Position numbers and translations under genes: made by a program. Of a stretch of DNA of 64,000 nt, positions 37,816 to 46,915 are shown one piece after another. Within the stretch, counting starts at the first letter, position 1; every line of letters begins with the position of its first letter. Under the pieces are notes generated by a model, which saw nothing but the letters and a program-made list of their open reading frames with translations, did no database searches and had not been told where the DNA came from. Source of the stretch: Monarcha castaneiventris obscurior (lineage: Eukaryota > Chordata > Aves > Passeriformes > Monarchidae); NCBI GenBank assembly GCA_026261815.1, contig JAMPIT010000379.1, positions 8,940,001 to 9,004,000 on the forward strand. The letters are read 5' to 3'.

Positions 37816-40590
37816 TGATAACTCCTCCAAGAGGTCTTATTGTCCTTTGATTGTTACTGCCTTTTAAACTACTTTTGTAAGTGTCCCTTGTACTAAGCAC
37901 CTCTCACACTTTTTGTAGTCGTAGTCTTCCCATGTCTCACCTGCTCCAATTTTAGACGAAATTTTTGAGCCTTCAGTAACTGCCTACTCCAGGCGCTTTT
38001 TCTTTTTCTTTTGGTTCACTTTACTACTTTATTGGTGCTTTCTTATGGAGTTGATTAATATGACTGAATTAAAAAAAAAAGAGACATATTTTATGTTTGA
38101 AGTGTAAAAAGTCTATACGAAAGCGCCTGCCTGAAGCACCTTGGGGTTTGTTCTGTTTTTAACGGAAGCATGGACACACTGATGACATTTAGAACAGCGC
38201 CTGGTTGAAACGGCCTGATAAGCGCTGGTTTAAGCACCTCCTAGGAGAGAATGTTTTTCGTGTCCCCGTAGCTGCTTTGCTGTGCCGGGGCGGGGGTGGC
38301 GGTGGGGCTGTATCAGATCTCCGCTGCGGAGAACGAGAGCTGTAAATCAGGATTCAAAGTAGGTGAAAAATTACTACACGAGGCTCCAACAGGGGAGGCT
38401 GGGCGGGAGCGGCCCACTCGGCATCCTGCCACGGCGGCACCTTCACCCCACCTCCCAGAATCTTACCTCTTCTCTCCTAAAGAAGTCCCTTGCTCTAAGG
38501 CATCGGGTCTATAGATAGAAATATTTTCGTGCTTGAGAAATGTGCACCCTGCAATTAAACTTCGGGGGGCGGGGGGGGGAAGCCACTTTCATTTAGATTT
38601 TAGCACTGAGTCCGGCTGTGGGATGGGACTGATAAATTAATTATGTCTATTGCTTAAATCGGGGGGAGGAGGTAACAGTCATCTTGGTCGTTTGCTTCCT
38701 AAGATAAAGCTGTGGAGCTGAGCCCCGGGGAGGAGGGCACAGGGGCCGAAGTGGCAGACTTGCCCACTGATTAACCTGTCTTCCACGAGGACGGGAAATT
38801 AAATTGGGTCCGTTTTCAAATTACAATTAAAGAGATTTATGTTTGTACCCGTGAAAGATAAAATAAATGTAAACTGCCTCAATCAGTGAGATTTGAGCAC
38901 AGATTCGTTGGCAAAAATCGACTTAGTAATTGTATACTATTAGTGAGTCTTGAATTAAGAGGCATCCAGACCCTTAATATTTCATAAAATAGTCTACCCT
39001 CTAGTTTCTTAATCTTCCCATTTTACTTTTCAAATAGTCTTCAGCTGTTAGAAATATACCTAAAATATCCATCCTGTCACTGTCTTTACTCCTCTCCCAA
39101 CTGTACAAGAGAAAAATTATGTAGTTCTGAAAAAGGGATACTTCAAAGCAAGGACGTGATACGTTTTCTTCATACTTTAATTTGGAAAGAAATACTACAT
39201 GTTCAAAACATAGATACATAAACGCAGTAAATAAATGTGCATGAGAGATGGTTTCATACTTGGTTGAGTTTTCCTTTTATTATGATGTTTAAACCTACAG
39301 GATTAAAAAAATGTTGTGCTTTTCTCACAAGTTAGCAGCTTTCTGTGGGAAAATCACTTTGGTTGGTTTTCGGAATAAATCATCAATAAGCTTTTCATAA
39401 TTTCAGTCACAATTTCTTTTCTTTAAATGCAGGTTTTGCTCCCCGCCTCTGTCCTTCACCCCAACTTGTCAGACAGCTGAAGCCTGAAGCAGACTTGAAA
39501 CTGTAAGTGGCTCATAATGAAGGTTGAAAACATTCTACTTTTTTTTTTTTTTAAATAATTCCGGAAGTGAATTACACTAAATTAAAATAAATACACCAGT
39601 TTTGGTAAGAGGGTTGGCCAGCACAACAGTCCAACACACCACAAGAGTGTGCCAACCTGTGTGTGGTGAAGATGTGGCAGATCTTCCAGCAACCCTTTTC
39701 GCAGAGCTTTTGCAGACTCAGATCTAAGAAGCAGTATTTGCCTGCATGTGGTCAGATGTGTAGCTCTTTTTTTAACCCTTCCCTATGAGAACTGTCTGAA
39801 ACTTTTTAAAAATGTCTGAAACACGGCAGATTTATGCACTGCCAATATAAATGAAGCAAAATTTTCTGAAACTCCCTCCAAGACCTGTTTTCCTTAAAGC
39901 GTCTTGACTTTCTGATTCTAAATGACAGACACCCAAATCTGTCCCTTAGCCCTTTTGACAGCATTAAACCTTCCTCACATTCCTGCCTGCCTATCACAAT
40001 AGGCACATTAAAAGAAGAACCCCAAACTGATTAATTTTTTTCGTAAGTGCTTTCCGCGTCAAGGTTCTCGCTGTCAGGCTGTGAAAGCAGTTGCTACGTG
40101 CCCCGGGTGGCTGTGGAGAAAGAAGGCAGCAAGTGCGTGCCACAGACCGAGCAGCCTCCTGGCTCCCTCCCTCTGCCACCCTCTTCAGTCAGAGTCGGGG
40201 TCTGCCACTGCCACTCCGATCCCGGCGCTGCACCCAGGGCAATGCGCTCCCTGGAAACTGCGGTTCTGCTTTACTCCAAAAAGTAAACCAAAAAGGCTGG
40301 CACCTGCAAACCCTCTCTAACCTTACCAAAACTCTTTCTCCGGTTAAACAACGGCATTACCCGGGCAGCGCCTTCCGGCCGCTTCCTACAGCAATGGTGA
40401 GCGCTCTCTGAAGTTCACGGAGATCACTCATGCCCCAAAGCCCAAAAGATATTCAGCTTTTGTCTTTTGTTTGGTTTGGAGTTTTTTGTCCCTCTCTTAC
40501 TACTTCGCAATAAATCAATAGTTACATTTCGATTTTACTTAACACAGTCAAGTCCCCTATGTTGGTGTCACACTACAGCTGGAAGAGCTT
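37816..40590. other. spacer after SOX17 copy 1, no gene seen
   Basis: No gene was recognised. It contains a potential G-quadruplex-forming run of G at about 38562-38579, moderately CpG-rich stretches at 38260-38450 and 40080-40260, and an AT-rich middle part. Open frames here lack recognisable features. Confidence 0.55.
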
Positions 40591-40790
40591 GGTTTGTGGT
40601 TTTGGTTTGGTTCTTTGGTTTTTTTTTCTGGGTGGGTTTGTTTGTGCGTGGTTTTCTCTTTTTTTTTTGGTGGTGGTTTTTTTTTTTTGGTTGGGGTTTT
40701 TTGTGGTTTTTTTTGGTTTTTTGTGTGTTAGTGGTCTGTCTGTGTGTGTACACGTGTATGTGCTCTCTCTCTTCCTTAAGTATATGGATA
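40591..40790. repeat. G/T-rich low-complexity tract
   Basis: About 150 bases of the + strand consist almost only of T runs broken by G pairs and triplets (GGTTTTTTTTGG-type), then a short TGTGTGTG and CTCTCTCT segment. It creates spurious open frames of 110 and 155 codons rich in Phe, Trp, Gly and Val. The strand asymmetry is extreme: the opposite strand is almost only A and C. Confidence 0.85.
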
Positions 40791-42210
40791 GAAAAGTAAG
40801 TGGGCCTAATGTGGAAAGAAGAAATTTCAGGCCAAGTTACCGAATTAAAGCCAGCTCAAGGTTTGTCCATATAGAGGGCAGATGGCAGGAAAGCCAGGAA
40901 GTGAGAATAACAACACACTTGGTAATGCAGAGGAGCTGGAAAAGTCACGAAGCAGTGGCTTCGTCCTCTGAAATAAACCCCAAAACCTTCAACATTAACT
41001 TAGCAGATTGCTGCCCATTTCTGTAGCTGCGCGCTTTTCCAGCTACAAAACCAGTAATCGCTAGAAGGCATTAGCAGCAATAGTGCTGAAGAATTTCTCC
41101 TTGTCTACAAAGTTAGCTTACTTACGTGGCAACGCTCTTCTTGTTTTGTAATAAATCCTCTCCCAGTGGCCCCAGAGGACGACAGAAGCCCCTGATAAGT
41201 GTCAGCGTGCCAGGAAGGGGTCAGGAGCTGGCTCCAACAGCCTGGGCACAGCTGGAGCGGGCAGCAGGGTCAGGCAGTTCGCACCTTGTGACAAGAGACA
41301 TTAGTGCGCATCAGGCGGGTGACTGCACTTACTGCTGCTCCGAGTGGCGAGCGGGATGGACAGAACTGTGAAACCCCGTAATTACACACCCACGTTTGCT
41401 CAACGCTAAGCAGTCGAGTAATGTGTTGACCAATTAAATGCCTGCAAGATCAGGGTTCAGTCGCCCTCTTCAGATTTCCGTCTACAAAAGTAGGAATTTC
41501 TTTCCACCACCTCTGTGTTTGGACAGAGGCTCTTATATACGGCAGCTGTCTGTGCGTCTAACGGAGTGCGCTGATCACCAAGGTTTCTCTCAAACTGCTG
41601 TGTTTTAGTGCTTTAAGTGTATGATTTTACCCCGAACTATTTACTCAGGTCTGTCACATAAAGAGACTTCATCTAAGATATGAATCTTCTCCCAGAGCAA
41701 ATGCTACGTAATTCCCCTTGTTCTTGCTGGCACCAGACTGACTTCTCTTTACTTTGGATGCTGCAAAATCTATCCTCGGTTTTGTCCATTGCGCTAGGAA
41801 AAAACCTCAAAACCCAAACCTTCTAAAGAAAAAAAGGAAATTATTGAACTTTTTACACTGTATAATGACAGGTTATGAAGGCGTTTGCAGAGAAGGGGGT
41901 AGGTTATTTGTTTCCCTTCCCTGCTTCGAATGTAGCAAAGCCACCCAGACGTCACTGCTATTAACACTAACCCATGATCTGTTTGTATTCTGGATTACAG
42001 GGTCCCATAGATGCTTGTGGCGTCCCAAGGCTGAAGATCGGGTGGCATTACATGCTTGTATTTATTTCTGAAACTCGTTTCAAAGCCGCTTATTTTTTTG
42101 CTGCTTGGAAGTCACTCGTACTCGGGGGAGCTGCTGATGCCGATGGGTCGGTAGAGCTGCTTTAGGGGACGAGCCCGACAAACTCACGCTGTCAAGTTGT
42201 TACGTGGTAT
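40791..42210. other. spacer, no gene seen
   Basis: Mixed-composition DNA with no recognised gene or repeat family. Short open frames (up to 105 codons) have no resemblance to known proteins. Confidence 0.55.
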
Positions 42211-42640
42211 GACAATGAATTGCGCGATGCAATTCTTGTCTCTGAGCGATTCTGCTCGTCGGCCGGTGCTTTGACCCGCTCAGCTGTGAATTGCCCCGTT
42301 TCGTGTCTGCTGGAGAAAACCTACGGCAAACACGGGAGGTCGGGTGTCTCCTGCCCCAACATTCGGCACTCATCTCCCCGGCGTGCTCCGGGCAGGGACA
42401 GCGGGCACCAGTCACCAGGTTAACCGGGCTGGTACCCGCAGCCCGCGGGTGGAGCATCCAACCCGCCGCCCCCAGCGCCCGCCCGGCAGCCCCTGGGATG
42501 GGAAAGTCCGTGATGGCCCCGCTGTAGCGCTGCCAAACAACGAGAACGGACTGTGCAGTGGGGCACGGAGGGTGAAACAAGGGCAGGGGCCACCGTGCAG
42601 GCGGCCGGGAAGGGCAGCAGTGCAGCTCGAGGCTTGAGGA
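42211..42640. promoter_or_regulatory. CpG-rich patch upstream of SOX17 copy 2
   Basis: GC- and CpG-rich sequence about 2.4-2.8 kb before the copy 2 start codon. At its left edge is a near-palindrome (42211-42240): GAATTGC at 42217-42223 pairs with GCAATTC at 42229-42235, and the pairing extends outward to GACAA/TTGTC with a one-base bulge. Short overlapping open frames on both strands are typical of GC-rich DNA. A regulatory role is inferred from composition and position. Confidence 0.4.
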
Positions 42641-42869
42641 CAGCCCGCTAAAAGCAATGCAGACTAATAAGACAGGTCCAGTCGCCCCTGCCCTTGAGGA
42701 TGCTAAAATTCTCTCAACAAAAACTACTCCAAGTTAACTAGCTGCCTAATTTTTGTCCTAGGGAAATTTAAAATACGTGTCCAAGGAATACAAGTGATCT
42801 TCTTTTATACTGTGTGTATGTGTGTGTGTTAAAAAACAGAGCAGAGAAGCTATTCTCTGTTGTGATAGG

Positions 42870-43126
42870 ACACAGGAAAAGAGTTTTAAACTAAAAGAGG
42901 GTCCTTTTAGATCAGCTAGAGGGAAGCAGCTTACAATGAGAATGGTAAAACACTGGAACTGGTTGCCCAGAGAAGTTGTGGACGCCCCATCCTTGAAAAT
43001 GTTCAAGGCCAGGTTAAATGGGGCTTTGAGCAACCTGGTCTAGTGGAAGGTGTCCCCGTCCATAGCAGGGGGGCTGGAATTAGGTAATCTTTAAGGTCCC
43101 TTCCAACCCAAACTAGTCTGTGATTA
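42870..43126 (+). mobile_element. CR1 LINE fragment (3' end)
   Basis: Sense CR1. It runs from AGTTTTAAACTAAAAGAGGG through CACTGGAACTGGTTGCCCAG and CTTTGAGCAACCTGGTCTAG, and ends at AAGGTCCCTTCCAACCCAAA with a terminal TCTGTGATTA. It is 5' truncated with no coding capacity. It lies in the spacer between the two SOX17 genes and is absent at the equivalent distance upstream of copy 1. Confidence 0.92.
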
Positions 43127-44412
43127 CCTCCTGCAGTTTAAAGGGTTTATATATAAATATATTCATCTAACTTCTGTCCAAAAGAAACTATTTCAAACTT
43201 AGTCTGACATCATTAGCATTACCAATGGATTGTTTGCCAAGTAATTATTCTGCCCCCCGAACCTTTCCCAGCCTGCAGGCATTTACATTCCCTTTTCTGG
43301 ATTTCAGACCTATGTGAAGAAGAAGAACCCTAACTAACTCGCGTTAGTGTGGCTCTTTACAAAGAACTAACACAGAATTATACGGTCTCGACTTCAAGCA
43401 AAACATGAACACGGAGGTACCAGGAAAGAAACTTGACGATTACTTAAATAATTCCCATGTCCGTCGCTGGAGAGTAAACAGAGGTTCTCAGAACGGCAGG
43501 AATCTGTCGAGGGTGTTCCTGCTCCTGCTCCCCACCCGGGAGTTACCTCAATGCCTGGAGGGAGCCCGGCCCGGCTGCCCCACATACCCGGCGGAGATGG
43601 GCTGTCGTGGAAAAGCACGCCTTCTTGGAGGGGGAATAAAGGGCGTTAATGAGCGGCAAACTTAATTAATGAGGGCAGGATTTATTCAGGGCTTTTCTTT
43701 TCTCCTGCAACTTCACGCCTTTTCTATTCAAGTAAGATGTGATCTCACGTATCAAGGCACAGATGTGCCTTTCAGCTTGTCCAGTTACACCGGGGCATAA
43801 AAATGTGCCAAGAAACACGTCCCAGGTCACGCCAAGGTTTGCAAGTCGCGCGACTGCTCGTTTATGGGCAAACTTTCTCTGCATTCATCCTGCATGAAAT
43901 ATGGCACTGATAACACATCTTTCAAGGTACGCGCTGAAAAATAGGATTGATGGTACTATCGAAAATAGGACCGAATATTAAAAGGCGAAATCGGAAGAAT
44001 TATTACAGTTGATGAGAACGTTCCATTTATTAGGACCACACTCAATATGATGGCAGTATGACAGTTGTAAAAAAATTAAAAACACCTCAAACCAACACCT
44101 GTTTTGTAAAAAAATCAAACAGTATTGTCCTTACAGCTTTTCTGTATATTCCGATAAACTGAGGCTCGGCTTAATTTTGAACGCGTCTTGATTTAATGAA
44201 ACCAACTTGCCAAGGAGTCGAAGCACAGAGCTGAAGGCAAGAGGATCCTGCGAGGCTGAGACAGTGACAGCCAGACGAGAAAAAATCTCTCTCTATACGC
44301 GGTGCTGCCCCGCCATAACTAGGAGAGAGAATGCACCGAGCACTCCCGCGCCGTTCCCTCGGGGTAACGGGGGAAGAGGGCAGACCAGGAGCAGCAGAGG
44401 CTGCTCGGACCT
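43127..44412. other. immediate upstream flank of SOX17 copy 2
   Basis: No gene was recognised. GC-rich stretches at 43500-43640 and 44200-44410 are separated by AT-rich DNA. I see no similarity to the corresponding flank of copy 1 (33.9-35.3 kb) and no counterpart of its TCF/LEF-octamer cluster. Confidence 0.5.
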
Positions 44413-44891
44413 GCTCAAGTAGCACAGGGTAAGAAGCTGAAGTGGGAAGCACAGACGATGACTTGTTATTGCCAAGCTACATCCCAAATCTGCCTGCAGA
44501 AGAAGCCGCTCGTGCCTCTCAGAGTGTTACAGGGTATCTGGGCACAACTCTAAGTACTCTGTCCCTTTCGCCTCCCTCGTATCTGCTCTGCTCCAGGATG
44601 TCCATCCGCGCACGGCCTCGGCGGGCCGGTGGGTCGGTGCTGCCCTTGCGGAGGGCAGGGCTGAGGCAGCGCCGCTCAGGGAAGCGCCGTGGGTGCCCCG
44701 AGCCGCAGCCCGCCCGGGTCCCGCGGGGGCAGCGCCGGCCGCGGCGGAGCCCGCGATGCGCTCAGGTGCCGGTGCCGGTGCCGGCCCCGGCGCGCCGGGA
44801 GGAGCCGGGAGGAGCCGCGGGGGCCGCCCCGCAGGGCAGCGCCGCGGAAGCCGCGGCCGCCGTCCGGCTGCGCGCCCGCCCCCGCCGCCCC

Positions 44892-44945
44892 ATTGGCCGC
44901 GCCGCGGCTCAAATAGGGCCGGGCCGGGCGCCGGCTCCGGCAGCA
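44892..44945 (+). promoter_or_regulatory. SOX17 copy 2 proximal promoter
   Basis: Same inverted CCAAT box (44892-44896) and TATA-like TCAAATA (44909-44915) as copy 1, with identical spacing. In the predicted 5' UTR, copy 2 differs from copy 1 at three bases (a C/G change and two G-to-A changes at CpG sites). No upstream ATG was created. Confidence 0.55.
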
Positions 44946-45042
44946 GCGAGCGCGGTGCGAGCGCCGAGCGCATCCCAGGGGCCGGCCGCAGCTCCGGCTT
45001 TGGCGGCGGTCGGCAGCGCGTCCCGAGCGGGGCCGACGCGAG

Positions 45043-46562
45043 ATGAGCAGCCCCGATGCGGGCTACGCCAGCAGCGACGACCAGGTGCAGGGGCGGTGCT
45101 CGCTGCCCATCATGATGCCGGCCATGTGCCCGTGGGCGGAGGCGCTGAGCCCGCCGGGCGAGGCGAAGGCGAAGGGCGGCGCGGCGCCGTCGGGGCCGTC
45201 GGGCGGCCGGAGCAAGGGCGAGGCGCGGATCCGGCGTCCCATGAACGCCTTCATGGTGTGGGCGAAGGACGAGCGCAAGCGGCTGGCGCAGCAGAACCCG
45301 GACCTGCACAACGCCGAGCTCAGCAAGATGCTGGGTGAGCGCGGCCGGGAGGGCGGGCGCGGGGTCCCATCGGGCGGATCCGGGATTGCGAGGAGCCCGG
45401 GCGGACTCCGGGGTGCGGGGAGCGGGCGGGATCGGGGGGATCCGCGGGCTGTCGGGCCGGGGGTCGGGGCGCTCGCGTCTGAGGGCGGCGAGGATCGCGC
45501 ACAGCCGGGCGGGGCTGGGGGTCCGGGCTGCGGGCGGGGGCGGTGTCGGTGTGGCGGGGAGCGGGCGCGGGTGCGCATCGGCGAGCGGGCGGTCTGACGG
45601 TGTCGGTGGGTGCAGGTAAATCGTGGAAGGCGCTGTCGCTGGCGGAGAAGCGTCCGTTCGTGGAGGAGGCGGAGCGGCTGCGGGTGCAGCACATGCAGGA
45701 CCACCCGAACTACAAGTACCGGCCGCGGCGGCGGAAGCAGGTGAAGCGCCTGAAGCGGGTGGAGAGCGGCTTCCTGCAGCACGGCCTGGCGGAGGCGGCG
45801 GCGGGGCCCGGGCTGGGCAGCGAGCTCGGCGGCGGCGGCGGCGGCGGCGGCAGGATGTGCGTGGAGGGCCTGGGACTGCCGTACGGCGAGCAGGGCTACG
45901 CGGCGGCGGGCGCGGGCCACTACCGGGACTGTCCGCCGCTGGGCGCGGCGTTCGACGGCTACGGCCTGCCGACGCCGGACCCGTCGCCGCTGGACGCGGC
46001 GGAGAGCGAGGCGCCCTTCTTCGCGGCGGGGCTGCAGGAGGAGTGCGCGCTGGGGCCCTACGGCTACGGCCCGCACCCGGCGGCCCCCGAGTACCCGGCG
46101 GCGGCGGCGGCGGCGTCCGAGAGCCCGTCGGGCGCGTCGCTGCGGCGGCACCTGCCGCCCGGGGAGGCGCTGGGCGCGGGCGGGGCGCTGCAGGCGCTGC
46201 TGGGCTGCCCGGCGCCGCTGCACGCGTACTACGGGCAGGCCTGCCAGCCGCCGGGCCCGGGCCGCGGCCCGCCCCTGCCGCCGCCGCCGCCGGGGGCCGT
46301 GGGGCAGCCGTCGCCGCCGCCCGAGACGGCGCCGTGCCGGGAGCAGCTGGAGCAGCTGCCGCCGGAGGAGCTGCTGGGCGAGGTGGACCGCGCCGAGTTC
46401 GAACAGTACCTGCGCTTCGCCTGCAAGCCCGAGCTGGGGCTGCCCTTCGGCGGGCACGACGGCGCGGCCGCGCTGCCGTCGCCCGAGGGCGCGGGTCCCG
46501 TCTCGGCGGCCGTGTCGGACGCCAGCAGCGCCGTCTACTACTGCGGCTACCCCGACTTGTGA
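45043..46562 (+). CDS. SOX17: SOX17 transcription factor, copy 2
   Basis: Second intact SOX17. Coding exons are 45043-45334 and 45616-46562, giving 412 aa. The protein equals copy 1 except for one more Gly in the run after SEL (eight instead of seven, from residue 169) and one more Ala in the run after EYP (six instead of five). The HMG box, the SoxF Glu117, the basic tail, the beta-catenin-binding motif (now 353-363) and the C-terminus are unchanged, so the same DNA and partner binding is expected. Splice sites and intron length match copy 1. No frameshift, stop or splice damage is visible, and the retained promoter, intron and own poly(A) signal argue against a retrocopy. The distal 5' and 3' flanks differ from copy 1, so expression may differ. 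The paralogue could carry a local name in some species (for example SOX17-like). Confidence 0.94.
45335..45615 (+). other. SOX17 copy 2 intron (281 bp)
   Basis: GT-AG intron of the same length and phase as in copy 1, splitting the Gly98 codon. It differs at two positions, both G-to-A or C-to-T relative to copy 1 and both at CpG sites. Its presence shows that the second copy arose by DNA duplication rather than retroposition. Confidence 0.93.
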
Positions 46563-46915
46563 GGGGCTCGCCGGGGCCCGGCACGGACACTGGCAGGGAG
46601 CCGCCCGGCCCCGCTCCTATTTATGTAATTTATTGAAATCTTCTCGGGACAGTTTCACGAACTTTGTCTGGGCAGCAATGTGCTACTAGCCTGATTATCC
46701 TGCAGGCTACAAGCCTGGTTCGAACTGTTTTTCTGCTGGTGTTAATGGAATGTTTACATGGGGTTTTTTTTCTTACGTTCTTTCGCGTAATTCGTGTTAT
46801 TTTTGCAACATCAGCACTCTTACTTGTTTGCCCAGAACATGCTTCTAATGTGTTTTTAACTAGATCTGGGTTTTTTTGTATTTCCAGAAAATAAATGAAT
46901 GTACAGCTGTTTCTG
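46563..46915 (+). other. SOX17 copy 2 3' UTR
   Basis: The first 80 bases or so match copy 1; from about 46643 it is unrelated. The rest is T-rich with moderate CpG. Its length to the poly(A) signal is similar to that of copy 1 even though the sequences do not align by eye. The end is approximate. Confidence 0.55.
46890..46895 (+). terminator. SOX17 copy 2 poly(A) signal
   Basis: AATAAA about 330 bases after the stop codon, followed by a GT-rich sequence (GAATGTACAGCTGTTTCTGT). It is the first good hexamer after the gene. Confidence 0.7.

Larger units (their letters stand above)
44413..46642 (+). repeat. SOX17 tandem duplication, copy 2 block
   Basis: Same-orientation, near-identical partner of 35297-37531, at an offset of 9105 bases over the promoter, exon 1 and intron. 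Relative to copy 1 it has small deletions and substitutions in the first 145 bases or so, seven single-base differences after that, and two 3-base insertions in exon 2. Similarity ends within the 3' UTR, after TATTTATGTAATTTATT. Confidence 0.93.

Noticed and set aside
40559..41026. 155-codon open frame rich in Phe, Trp and Gly
   Set aside because: It is a translation of the G/T-rich low-complexity tract; the hydrophobic stretch is not a real membrane protein.
45043..46562. SOX17 copy 2 as a processed retrocopy or pseudogene
   Set aside because: It keeps the intron, promoter and full reading frame, and has no poly(A) tail at its end.
35297..46642. Duplicate as a simple assembly artefact
   Set aside because: The flanks, the 3' UTRs and several internal bases differ between copies, which is not expected from a repeated contig. 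It cannot be fully excluded without reads.
46710..46730. GGTTCGAA as the T-arm of a tRNA gene
   Set aside because: No matching D-arm, anticodon arm or acceptor stem around it.
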